From the NCBI GenBank assembly GCA_030867875.1, contig JAOWCC010000936.1, positions 12,222,095 to 12,286,094 of the forward strand: 64,000 nucleotides of DNA, given 5' to 3'. The stretch is from Actinernus sp. WN-2022. Lineage: Eukaryota; Cnidaria; Anthozoa; Actiniaria; Actinernidae. Made by a program: the position numbers and the translations under genes. Of this stretch, positions 1 through 11,500 are shown piece after piece; within the stretch, counting starts at the first letter, position 1; each line of letters opens with the position of its first letter. The notes under the pieces were generated by a model. That model made no database searches, was not told where the DNA came from, and saw nothing but the letters and a program-made list of their open reading frames with translations.

Positions 1-419
1 GGAAAAACCTACTATGTCATCTAATAAACGAAATAATATTTTAAAAAACGTGATTTCTGGACGATTATTATAATGCAACACCAAATTAATTCTTGCTTGT
101 CATGGAGGTGATAAAATCACTGACTCATTAATATTCCCTCTGGGAATTAAAACCATTAAGCGCGAAATTCGAGTTTAATTGGTGGGAAGTACGGTTGCTT
201 AGAAACCATAAACTTTTGAAGTTCATGCTCAGATATGCAAGCGTGGCGCGTTTATCATTTAAACAAATCTGCGATCTTGTGAAAATGACGAACACTTCGG
301 AATACGATTTTGAGTCCCGCTTCGTGTCCAAGTGGCCTGAACTAGTTGATCAGTCGTGGATTCGTCTACGGGGTATTTTGAAGTCTAGAAGTCATAAGTT
401 GTAATCTGAAAATTAATAA

Positions 420-705
420 AGTCGGTCGGCTTCGTGGCGTTGGCATCAGAACAACTGAGGACGCCATTACGAGTTGCCGAAGTAGATTTTTCTTTGGTTT
501 TAGATACTCTCTTGAAAACGCATTGGCTAAAATGTTTTAAAAGTAAAAGTGTTCATTAAAAGCTTTTAAATGATATAAGTAACGGGGTATTTTGTGGTTT
601 AGAAATTTATCAAGCGTTCGGCTTCGGCGTCATAACAACTGAGGACGCCAGTTAACGAGTTGAAGTAGATTCTTCTCTGGTTTTAGATGCTCTATTGAAA
701 ACGAA
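420..705. repeat. Direct repeat pair of about 100 bp
   Basis: Two similar stretches begin near 420 and near 605. Both carry the order: a CGGCTTCG-containing start, an AACTGAGGACGCCA block, then GAAGTAGATT and a TTTTAGAT..CTC block ending in GAAAACG. They differ by small substitutions and indels, so the duplication is old. No coding potential follows the repeat. The reading frame at 195-404 just upstream has no recognisable product. Confidence 0.6.
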
Positions 706-744
706 TGGCGTCAAACTACGTAAGAACATAAGCTTCAACACCTT

Positions 745-1390
745 CAACGCGAGTTGAATACAACTATACTCACTAGTTCAGTTTCATTGGGTGATTTTGT
801 TTGACTTCAAGGGCAGGGATAAGCCCGGGGGATAAGCTTGAATGATGTCTTATTCTAAAGCTACAGCTTCCTATAATCGGTGTTCAGACTTATTTGCGAT
901 GCGATTTGAACACGTCTGGGAGATTATTGAGAACGGCTTGGAACGGCTGTTTGCCGACCGGCTTTTTTCCCGCTTCTACGTGAGTTGCATGAACACAACT
1001 AGCTCAGTTTCTTCAGTTGTGGGTGATTTTGTGGATCCGATTTTGTTTGATTTCTTCCGGCAAGAATAAGCTTGAATGATGTCTCATTTTAAAGCTACAT
1101 CTTCCTAGAATCTGTATTCAGACTTATTTGCGATGCAAGTTGAACACGATTGGGAGAAAATTGAGAACGAGTTGGAATTGCGGACCGGCTATTTTTACCG
1201 CTTCGACTCGAGTTGAACAAAAGTATACTCAGTTCAGTTTCATTTGGTGATTTTGTTTGACTTCTAGGGCACGGATAAGCTTGAATAACATCTCATTTTA
1301 AAGCTACAGCTTCCTAGAATCTGTATTTAGACTTATTTGCGATGCGTTGTGAACATGCTGTGAAAAAATTGAGAGCATGAGGTTTAAGCC
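745..1390. repeat. Degenerate tandem repeat, about 210-230 bp unit, three copies
   Basis: Three units can be aligned by eye. The AAGCTTGAAT(G/A)A block occurs near 833, 1069 and 1279. Each is followed by a TCTCATTTTAAAGCTACA-like stretch, a TTATTTGCGATGC block and a GAGAA(C/T) block. Spacing is about 235 and 210 bp. The short frame at 842-1069 is one unit read by chance and is not a gene. Confidence 0.65.
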
Positions 1391-1469
1391 GAAGGGCTTT
1401 GTCGTTTTGTGGATAAACTATTGTTTGGCTCTTTCATTCCATTACCTGGTTTTACGAACTTCTATTGAA

Positions 1470-1575
1470 TTGACTTTCACACTTGAGATCGGCTTGGGAC
1501 TAGCAGTTCCCAAAGCTCGTTCCATTTGAGATCGGCTAGGGACAAGCAAATCCCAAAGCTCATTTATTTAAGCCA
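1470..1575. repeat. Two-copy short tandem duplication
   Basis: The block TTGAGATCGGCT..GGGAC..GCA..TCCCAAAGCTC occurs twice, starting near 1482 and 1528. It is a small imperfect duplication of about 46-50 bp with no evident function. Confidence 0.55.
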
Positions 1576-1579
1576 ATCG

Positions 1580-3040
1580 TAGGGCAACCTCTAACTCATT
1601 AATATTATAATTAGTTGACCTTAATGTAGTCCAAAATCTCAAAGTGTCCCTCGAACAAAGGCCATTCTGCGCGATGAAACTTTAAGGATTCTTAAAGTTA
1701 CAGTAAAGGACACGAAATCTCGCATGGTACCTTTCAAACTACCTTAAATATAAATTTTCGCCAAGTATATATATATGCGCGCCGACCGGTAAGCCTTACA
1801 CAGTTTTAAAGTAATATTGGCCCAAAGTAATTCCTAATTCACCTACAAGTAGGTATGTTTCGAGTATGTTGATCAGTAGGTCCCTTAATAATACTTACAA
1901 AACGTAATTGAGTATTTCATGGAATAACTAACTATGCAAAAACAATGTATATGCATATGGCCTTGGTTCCAAATGCTGGGTTTGCTCTCTCTCGCCTTTA
2001 TAAATCCGTGACCGAGCAGAGTGAAAACGTGATGTCTCATTACAACTTAAATACACATCGGCGACTCGAATTAACCATCTAGTTACAATATTAGGACATT
2101 ACGTTGTGTCTGAGTATATTTCTAAGTTAACAAGGTCGTTTCTAAGCCAATAATGAAAATAATAACACAAAGCTATAGTCTAGTAGTGAAGCTCGTGTTT
2201 CAGCTCTACCCAGAAGTCCTCGCAGCCACCAATATGCTAATTAATTTGTGATAACTAGATATACGCCCATACTTCCAGAAGCTACTAAATAGACATGCTT
2301 AATATTGCCTGATTGTTAAATTTGCCTATAGGTTATTTTCCAGTAATTATTTACTGGAAATTTGTTTATCTTCAGGAAATTTGTTTATCTTCAGGCCATT
2401 TCATGACTAAGAAACCAGAGAGGAATCCTGAGAATTTGGACTTTTGTTTTAATTTCTTAATTAACAAAATAACATTAGATATTTTCTTTATTATATATAC
2501 TTTCTTTGTTAGTGGGCACAGAAACAACTTTAAAATCAAAAACAATTTCGTTATTTCGAAACAATTATGTAAATTATGTAACTACAAGACTGCTAACAGT
2601 TGCACTCTTTCTTTTTCAGCAAACATGTATGCCAGATAGAGATTATTGGCTGGCCAATCAAAGTTTTATGTCTTACACGTGTTAATATTAATATTATGCA
2701 AAGCACATGATAAGACAATGCATGCGAAGTGGGAGTCAATTATTCACACCCCTGCAGGGGCTTCTTACAATATAGCACGAGGTCAAAGCCCTGTGAGTTC
2801 AGAAGAGAATTTGTTGTGCTCTCTTTAAACTGGCCACTTGAGAGTTTACTTTATGGTTTATAATGTGCTGGCATTGCTGCCGTTGATGTACCTTCGTGTT
2901 CTTGCGACTTTGAGAGAGTAGTTCGAGAGCAAATGTAGCTGCAGTCTCTTCGCCTGGCTCTTGGCGTGTCTCAGCATAAAGTAGGTATTTCATCGTGCCC
3001 ATATACGGTTTGCTGGTTGCCCTCAAAGCAGATCTTTGGC
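1580..3040. other. AT-rich non-coding stretch, nothing identified
   Basis: No gene or element is recognisable. There is a small duplication near 2355-2395 in which GAAATTTGTTTATCTTCAGG occurs twice in tandem. Frames at 2313-2639 and 2646-2828 have no domain and no supporting splice context. Confidence 0.5.
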
Positions 3041-3049
3041 AATAGTTAC

Positions 3050-3910
3050 AAGCTAAATTCCAATTCGATCTGTGGATTTGCTGGGTTCTGCCTTTATCAC
3101 CCCTTTGGCAGTTTCGGATGCCGTTAAAATTCAGAGAAGCAATTTATATACTTATCATCAAGCTAAGTTACTTTTAGCTTTCCTCAGGAAACGTGCATTT
3201 CTTTCGCAACTGCCTTAACTGGTTCGTGTCAAAGCGGATTTATTCTTTTCTGCAAGAAATTTCGTTCTATTTTCCAAGATGTCATACTTCTTATTCGCAG
3301 TGCTCCTAAGTTTAGTGGGTTGCCCTCTATGTGGATTATTGCTGGTAAAAATTTTTTCGTCAAGCAATAACACATACAAATTGTGCTCTAGTTACCAGTG
3401 CTTTAAACATTCATAGTGGCTCCGGTTTAAGTTTAGCTGGTTCCTTCAAAGTGGATTTATTGCACGCAATTTCATCTTATGAACTCAATACATGCAAATT
3501 GCGCCCTGCGCAGTGTTCATGTAAGTTAGCTGAATACCTTCAAGTGGATTTATCTCGGGCAATTTTGACTTGGTGTCTCCTGCTATCTTGGTTTCCTTAA
3601 TCGCAGTGGCTTATGAGGTTTGGCTGGTTCCCCGCTATATGGTTCTGTTACAGGCAAATTTAGCATTCTTCATGTCGAGGCTTGTGTTTGGTACATGTAC
3701 TTCTGTTTGTTTGCTGCTTTCAAGGCGGACTAAAAACGTTTTGCAGCTTGAGCCTTGCTCGTTCTCAGCTCCACATATTAGCGTCATCCATTGCTAAGTT
3801 GGCTTCTACATGTTGTAGTGCAGGCAGTCGTGATTTCAAGCACTTTAGATTACAATTTTGTCCAGTGTGCTCATTCTACGCCTGCGGTGTCTACTTGGCG
3901 GAAGTTTAAT
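3050..3910. repeat. Degenerate tandem repeat of roughly 100-130 bp units
   Basis: Several diverged units share a (G)TTTAGCTGGTTCC-like block followed by a GTGGATTTATT block and a GCAA(A/T)TTTC block, visible near 3060, 3220, 3330, 3440, 3550 and 3620. The divergence is large, so boundaries are approximate. The frames at 3570-3797 and 3682-3909 lie inside these units and are not supported as genes. Confidence 0.4.
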
Positions 3911-4073
3911 TTGTAAACTTTGTAATCATGAATGTTTTTGGGGATTATAATTTACATACTATTACATGTCGCTCATTCTTTATAGGTACTGTAGTTTTGC
4001 CATTCTCTGCACCTACTGAACAGGAGTTATTGTAACAATTATCATTCAGCTGTCATTTTGTAGGTGCTTCATG

Positions 4074-4481
4074 TATAGGCGAATCCTTGTTTACGTTTTT
4101 ACCTCATTAGCATACATCAAACTTCAAGCGACATAGATACAAACAAACAGAGTGCACAAATCGAAAGAGCTTGTCACACTTGATAATCACCGAAAATTTG
4201 AGTGTGATATGATAAATACATTTTGAGGAATGAGCGTTTAAAAAGCTCTAAATTTACAAAGAATGTATGGCTGTCAGCAACTCTTGCCCCCCAGCCGATG
4301 TTACAGTTTTTAAAAGTGAATTTCTCCGTAAATATTTAACATATTTATCTCACATTTTCGGTAATGACTAAGTTTAAAATTCTCTTTCAACTGATGTAGA
4401 TTGTTTGTTAGTAGCTTGAAGTTTAGTTTATGCTAATGAGGCAAAAATGTAAACAATGACGTCAGCAAGGATTCGCCTATA
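4074..4481. mobile_element. Foldback/MITE-like element with about 70 bp terminal inverted repeats
   Basis: The left end starts TATAGGCGAATCCTTG and the right end is its reverse complement, CAAGGATTCGCCTATA. The inverted repeat continues inward through a CCTCATTAGCATA block and ends near AACTTCAAGC. ATGTA flanks both ends (4071-4075 and 4480-4484) if the boundary is drawn slightly inside, so the target duplication is TA, TATA or ATGTA and cannot be fixed. There is no coding sequence, so it is non-autonomous. Confidence 0.75.
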
Positions 4482-4489
4482 TGTATGCT

Positions 4490-5590
4490 TCAGTCTTGCC
4501 TCTGAATCCAGTTGGATTGAGGCTGGTTTGAGTTGTGCAGATTTGATCCAGTGATATTTCATGTGCAGGTCATGCATTAGGTGCCTTCCTCATTGGCTTG
4601 GGAAGTATTATTTTTGCTCCATGGATGTTGGTGTCCGTCGGACTGACTGCATATATGGCATATATGGCTCTTGAGTTGTAGATTGCCTAGCACCCCCAAG
4701 GTAGGACCCCACACTTGTTCTGTTGGTCAGCGGTCTCCCAAGAATCTACATGGCACAACCTGATGCAGATGTGGAAGGCTTCTACTCATCTCATGGCCTC
4801 TCAGGCAGTTTGCTGCTTCCTTAGCAGGCATGTTGAAGTATCTTAGATAATTCAGATTGGGCGGGTTGGAGTTGGGCTTGCTCCAGTCGTCAAGTATTCT
4901 TCAGGGTCGCCAGTCTCTTTGCTGTCTTGTGTTGGATGAAGTTCTACTACTTATTTATCAGCTTTGGCATGCACTGGCATAGTTTGACAATCCATTTACC
5001 AGTATTACATGTCCAAAGTTCATGGGTTTTTTTGTGATCTGTCTCAGGTTGCCTGGATACAGTGGCTTTGGCAGCCCCATTGAACAATTCTTGTCCGGTC
5101 AGTTTCATTTTTCCTGTAATGTACATACTATTGTGCTACTGAGTTGGATGTTTTGTGCCCCACCCACCCTCGTACAATGTACGTGTAAATACTGGTCGGT
5201 CAGCATGGGTCCGAGCTTCTGCTATTTGTATGCTCTACTGAAATGTCAACAGTAGGATGCGCAGTGATTGCTATATTATCATACTTGCAGCTGACAGGTC
5301 CAACCTGGGTCCTTTATTCCTGCTTCAGAACACACACCTCACAAAGGAAAATTGATCTATCATTTAAACAAGGCTTAATTGTCTGATGGAAAAATATTGG
5401 GCCACTACTCCTCTCACAGCTCCCGCTTTGCAGCAGCTTCATTGGCCCTGTTATCAGTCGCCGAACAAAATCCTTGGGCGATGGTCTAGTAATGCCTAAT
5501 AGATTTATATTCGCTTAGCACCAGCAGTGTGACTGCAGGTGCCCCTCAGCCTCTGCAGGCATGGCTTTATTTTGTAAATATTGGTTTGGT
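4490..5590. other. Non-coding stretch, nothing identified
   Basis: No domain, RNA gene or element boundary can be supported. The frame at 5022-5255 is short and lacks recognisable features. Base composition is somewhat less AT-rich than the neighbours. Confidence 0.45.
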
Positions 5591-6060
5591 CCGAACAATT
5601 GGAATGTTCCGGTAGTTTGGCGCTGCTGTGCTGTCTGCTGCCCTGCTTCCTTCATGGCTCAGTGGTAGCTGTTGGGGCAGAGTGGTCGAACCAAAATGCC
5701 AACTCATCCAGTTTTGTGTAATTGAGGATGTGTTGTCCTTCCACCCCTTGAGCCGGACAGTTGGGAGCATTCCAGTAATTCTGTGCTGTCTGCTGTCAAC
5801 TACCATCATAGCTTTAGTGGTAGCTGTTTTAGGGGTGGAATGGTCGAACTGGGATACACTACTGATCTAGTTTTGTGTCTGTGGATGTGTTCTTTCACAT
5901 ATAGCTTGGGCTGGATAATTGAGAACGTTCTAGTAATTCTGTGTTGCTGCGCGGCTACGCTGTTGCTGCCCCGCTTCTTCTTAGCTTTGTGGTAGCTGGT
6001 TGGAACTGATGCCTAACTCATCTATTTGGTGTTACTGTGGACGTGTGGTTTTCCGACACT
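5590..6060. repeat. Degenerate tandem repeat, about 160 bp unit, three copies
   Basis: Units start near 5597, 5758 and 5917. Each has a G.(A/G)ACGTTC(C/T)(A/G)GTA-like start, a CTGCTGTGCTG(T/C)-like block, a TAGCTTTGTGGTAGCTG-like block and a GGTCGAACTG/CAACTCATC block. Short frames on both strands through this region (5567-5870) arise from the repetition. Confidence 0.55.
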
Positions 6061-6339
6061 CATCGTGTCTTCACTCAGGTAAGTGCTGATTGGACAGCTT
6101 CGGTCCTGAATTATCAGCTCCTTACCGGCTTAGGGGCTAGGTGGGAATGTTCTCTGGGAAGGTCATTGGTCTGTGGTTTGGACTGCATGACACTCTTATA
6201 CGACTCAACTCCCAGCCCCCTTTGCATCATTCATCCTGCAGAATTAAATGAGAAGATGTCTGCACTCAGGTCGAGGGCTTGGGCCATTCACTATTGAGCG
6301 TCATTAGTGCCAAACTTCACTTGTATAATGTGGGTATTT

Positions 6340-6366
6340 AATTTTCCCCCCCCCCCACACACACAC
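6340..6366. repeat. Poly-C / CA low-complexity tract
   Basis: A run of C followed by a short alternating CA tract (CACACACACAC). Similar C runs occur at 7036-7060. No function can be assigned. Confidence 0.7.
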
Positions 6367-6979
6367 TTTTTTGTCAAAACAATATTTTGCCTAGTTACTT
6401 CTCGGTCAGTTTAAGACTATAGTTTGGTTATACCGGCTCAATGACAATTTTTAGCACCGCCACTTGAAATTTCGCTCCACCATCCATTGTCAATCTGATA
6501 AGGGTGCATAGCATTTAAAATTTGGGGTCTCGTGCATTTTTTGCGGTGTACGCACGAGAGATTTCAGTGAGTGCCTCAGGCGCTGCCGCTAGGGGTGTTA
6601 ACAGCAATAAAGTACTAACATCTACATCATGTCTCTCGCAAAAGGTGACACTGATTTTTGTATGGGCCGTACACAAGCCTTAGCCTGGAGAAAGGAAGAT
6701 TCGAAAGACACAACGTTGTATCCCCCTGGGGGAATTCCGATGACTAATTTTGGACGATCCACCCACCGTACGCATTATTTCGAATCCTCCGGCTTTTTCC
6801 AATTATGGGAACCTTGGTGACATGCTCTGAATCACTATCTTTTTGAAAGACAATGTCTCTTTCTCCTAGTCCAGCTAAACCGTACTCCATCTTTTCTTTC
6901 GACGACGGCACATTCACACAACTTTTATGTGCAAGTAGATAAAAAACTTGTGTGTCCAAGTATTTCGCACGGGTATAAG

Positions 6980-8451
6980 GGAAGCGTCACATATCGATTT
7001 TTCCACGAGAAATGTCCAGGAAGTTTCTTTTTCAACCCCCCCCCCCCCTCCCCCCCCTAAGAAACGTCAGAAATTTATCTTTTTTTTTTTCAAAAGTCTT
7101 ACACTACCTCCATTCATGTCCGCCTTTTTATTCCAACTTAATACCGCTATCTATGTCGGTGAGTTAGGAACATAGGAAATTAGATACGATACACGCATTG
7201 TCCCACAGCTATCGCTGGTCACCCTGGCGGCCGCGGTTGTTCTAACAGGGTCATTCATTTTTCTGGATTTTTTTGCAAATGAAAGCAGTTGAAAAAATAA
7301 AATTTCATTTTACCAAAAAATGAAAAACGAATGGCAGGGCCGTACATTTGTTTTCATTTAACGAAGGATGCGCAAAAAAGATTGTACTCTTCGAGGTCGT
7401 AACTATGGGGGTTAGGTTAGGGTTTAGGAAGAACTACTGCCCACTGTAATGGTCGTTGTGGAAGAACTGTTTACTACCAAAATCACTCGCACCATCATGA
7501 TCACCATAGCTGTTTTCCTGTACTATCAAAGAGGAACGCCCTTCTTTGAAGGATCGAAGAAAGGTTAAATCGTCCGTATCACCTGACTTATATATTAAAG
7601 AGTATAAAAGTTAAAATTCAATCTTAAGTAAGTTAAGCTGTATCTATTCAAACGATCATTAATCAGCTGTATCACCATACCGGAAATAAATCGTTATCTT
7701 TGATTGTCGACCTAGTGATCAACATTTGAAAAGTATTCCAATAATGTTTTTTGCTCTTCAATGTTTGCTCATAATCTATAAGCTTCCGGCAAAATGGAGA
7801 CTTGGGATACGTCAATGCCCATTCGTATTCACGTGTTTGTTGCTCAAGAAGTTTTATTAACTTGCGTTACATAAAACATAAGAGACGGCCGTTCTGCATT
7901 TATCTCGCCTTTCTTCAACTTCCTGTTAACCCTCGAGTCTCCCAGCTGTCCTTTGGACAGAATGAGGAAGTCGGCGTCCCCACGATGTTCCTCTATTTTC
8001 GATCGAGTTTCCCGCGAAAAGACCCTCATGTGACTACATGCATGATTAGCTAAATTGTCCCCACGCAGCGAGACTTGAAAATCAACATTCTCAATATTTA
8101 TTGTTAATGAAAATTGACTGTCGCAATATTTGTTTTTCATATTTTATAGCTTTTGAAAAATGAAAATTGACTGTCCCAAGGTTCATTTTTTCTAAAACGA
8201 AATTTGATTTCTTTAAACTGCTTTCATTTTTCAATTTTTCAAATAGCCAGAAAAATTAATGACCCTAAGATACACGCATTTGGGACAACCGCAATCTGCC
8301 ATTTCTCTTCAGGAGTTTTTACATATCGTTGCAGAGATATGTGATGTGATGTTTCTGAAAACTATCGATTTTTCCACCGAGAAACGTCACAAATCAAACC
8401 CACAAACTTCGCTGGACGTTTCTCGTGGAGAAATCGATATGTGACGCTTCC
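6980..8451. mobile_element. Outer TIR element (about 1.47 kb) with 38 bp inverted ends
   Basis: The left end at 6980-7017 starts GGAAGCGTCACATATCGATT. The right end at 8414-8451 is its reverse complement with about two mismatches. A partial third copy of the end sequence lies near 8362-8400. No transposase is present. The element contains another inverted-repeat element at 7247-8266. No convincing target-site duplication is visible (left flank ATAAG, right flank AAAAG). Confidence 0.65.
7247..8266. mobile_element. Inner TIR element (1020 bp), nested in the outer element
   Basis: The ends are AGGGTCATTCATTTTTCTGG on the left and the matching reverse complement on the right, with one mismatch in the first 20 bp. 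Similarity continues inward through AAATGAAAGCAG and TGAAAAA blocks. It has no transposase frame. The motif GATACACGCATT occurs on both sides (near 7190 and 8270), which may be a remnant of the duplicated host element. The frames at 7802-8053 and 7844-8140 overlap on opposite strands and resemble nothing known. Confidence 0.65.
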
Positions 8452-8576
8452 AAAAGAAGTTCTCACGCTGCATTGAACATGAATTTCAAAAGAATGTCTT
8501 CCGACCTATATTGTTAGTGCTGTAGTTTATAAGTAGGTTATATAGATTATCACTTCTCCCTTGAATATAGCGCTAG

Positions 8577-11500
8577 ATGGCTGCTTTTATTATGCTCCTG
8601 ATTTTCTTGGCCTTTGCGCCCTCTTCACCTACAATATGGCCAGCAAAATTACATCAGTCCATTGGTAACTACTTCGTTCATGGATACTTCGACCAAGTTC
8701 TTCCAAACAACTTCTTATACTCGTGGTTTAATCGAGTGAAATTCGTCGCTACTCAAACACGTGGAGAGAGAAAATGTCATTTCGCTTTCGCAGTCACCAA
8801 GTCCAGTAAACACGGTATTTTCTCCATTCATGTACCTGGAAATGATATATATTACAACTTGACCATTCATATGGATGTAGAACCTAATCCGGGTCCCGTA
8901 TTTCGCTCAAAACCACTATACACCGAACAAGAATGCTCAACCTCGAATGCTAATTACGTGACGCCATTATCATATTCGCGTAACCAACTACTCTCTTTAC
9001 GTCGTCTTAGCTATTCGACTAAATGCCTCACTCCTTCACTAATACAGTCTTTAAAAGATTTGCAGCTTCTTAAATACAGAGGGAAACCATCAGGGAAAAG
9101 ACGGCAACAACTGCGATCAAAACAAGACAACCTTCAGAATATTATTCCAGTACGCATAACGCAAACAGAAACGACAAAAGATCACAACCACAGAGGTGTG
9201 AACTTGAATAATTTAACCTCCCTCCAGCAAGCGAAATCTACAAAGACCAACAGCAACTCTCTCTTCGTTCCTTCTTTAGCATTATCTAACGTTATGAGTC
9301 TGGCACCAAAGATTGATGAAATACGTGTGTTTCTCTCCGAAAAGAACGTTGATATTTGCTGCCTAACAGAAACCTGGCTAAAAGACTCCATTGACGACAA
9401 CGTACTCAACGTAAACAATTACACCATTGTTCGTAAAGACAGAACTCATGCTCAACATGGAGGTGTATGTGTTTACATAAAAGATACGATAAAGTTTATC
9501 GTCCTACGAGAATACGAAGACCCTACTGACAATTTGGAAGTTTTATGGATTAAACTACAACCTTGCCGCTTACCGCGTAACGTCAACAACCTCATAGTTG
9601 GAGTTGTTTATCATCCTCCAGCGTCAAACGATAAACATCTAATAAACTATCTTCTGGATTCACTTTCAAGAATTGAATGCTCCTTTCCAAATGCTGGCCT
9701 TATACTTACTGGCGATTTCAATCGCGCAGATGTCTCTCAACTGTTAAACCAATTCCGAATGAAGCAAATAATATTTTTTTCGACCCGAGGCGAAAGAACT
9801 TTAGATCTCATTCTAACTAACTCTGCTAAATACTACAAACCACCTGTGAAATTTCCGCCCTTTGGTCTATCAGACCATTTCACAGTCGCGATTCTTCCTA
9901 AACAGCGCACCAAGGAAACTGTAACTGCAAAGAAAACAGTAATCGTCAGAGATATGAGACCAAGCTCAAAACAAGCTTTTGGTCGTTATATCAACTCTAT
10001 AGATTGGTCATCGCTGGATTTCCTTGATAACGCTCAAGAAAAACTAACCCATTTTAACAAGCTTATCCATATTGGCTTAGATACGATAATGCCTTTAAAA
10101 ACTGTCAAGTTTCATAGAAACGACGCTCCTTGGATCACTAGCAACTTGAAATCACTAATCCATCATCGACAGAAAGCTCTTAGTCAAAACAATTATACCC
10201 TTTTTAATTTTTATCGAAACCGTGTAAACCGAGAACGCAAACTTTGTAAATCCAACTACTACCAAGCCAAGGTTAAAGACCTCCATGGAACAGATTCAAG
10301 TAAGTGGTGGTCCGAGTGTCGGCGCATTTGTGGTATGACAAAGTCCCCTAAAGATCTGGCTGCAAAGTGTTTGCCAGATGTTTCACTTACTGTCGAGAAC
10401 AAAGTGGCTCTTGCAAATGAAATTAATCACTGTTTCCTTGAACCTCAACATGACTTTAAACCCCTTCCTGCTACCTACCGCTTGGATACATCTAGCCACT
10501 CAATCCCAACTGTGTCCCTGGAGGCGGTAGCCACAAAGCTTAGCGCCGTTAACCCAACAAAGGCTGGAGGCCCAGACAACATCCCAAACTGGATTTTGCG
10601 AGATTTCTCACAAGAACTAGCTGATCCTGTGTGTGCAATAATTAACTCCTCCCTTCAAGAAGAAGTCCTACCGGATGTTTGGAAACACGCCAACGTTACG
10701 CCACTGCCTAAATCTTCAAAAATCGATGATTTTTCTAAGGACCTTAGACCTATTTCTTTAACACCGACGCTGTCTAAAATAGCCGAAGACTATGTAGTCC
10801 AGGTTCACGTTAAGCCGGCAATCCTGGATCATTTAGGGTCAGACCAATTTGGCTGTATTCCAAAATCATCTACTTCACACGCCCTAATCAACATGCTTCA
10901 CAACTGGTCCAAAGCCACTGACGGAACAGGTGCTGACATTAGGGTCTTTGTCTTAGATTACAGAAAGGCTTTTGACTTAATTGATCACACCCTACTTATC
11001 ACTAAACTATCTAAATACGGAATAAATCCTTTTATTGTAAATTGGATCTGCGATTTTTTAAGCAATAGACTGCAGAGAGTGAAACTCGCTCAAGATTGTT
11101 TTTCTGAATGGGAGTCTGTGCCTGCTGGAGTCCCACAAGGGACAAAGCTTGGACCTTGGCTGTTTATTGCTATGATAGACGACCTCCAAGTCCCCTCTGC
11201 AAATGGAACTTTTAAATATGTCGATGACACCACTATCTACGAAGTAATTAATAAAAAAGAAACCAGTTTGGCTCAGACGCCCATAAATGAAATTCAGAAA
11301 TGGTCCACAGAAAACAAGTTCCAGTTACATCCAAAGAAATGCAAGGAACTCCGTATTTCTTTTGCGCGCTCGGAAAGATTTCATAACCAAGTCTACATTA
11401 ATGAAGCTCCAGTTCAGCCTGTAAAGTCGATCATGATCCTTGGTGTAACAATACAAGACGACCTTAAGTGGAACTTGCACACTGATATCACCATCAAGAA

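Noticed and set aside
842..1069. 75-residue frame
   Set aside because: It is one unit of a diverged tandem repeat, and the other units do not keep the frame.
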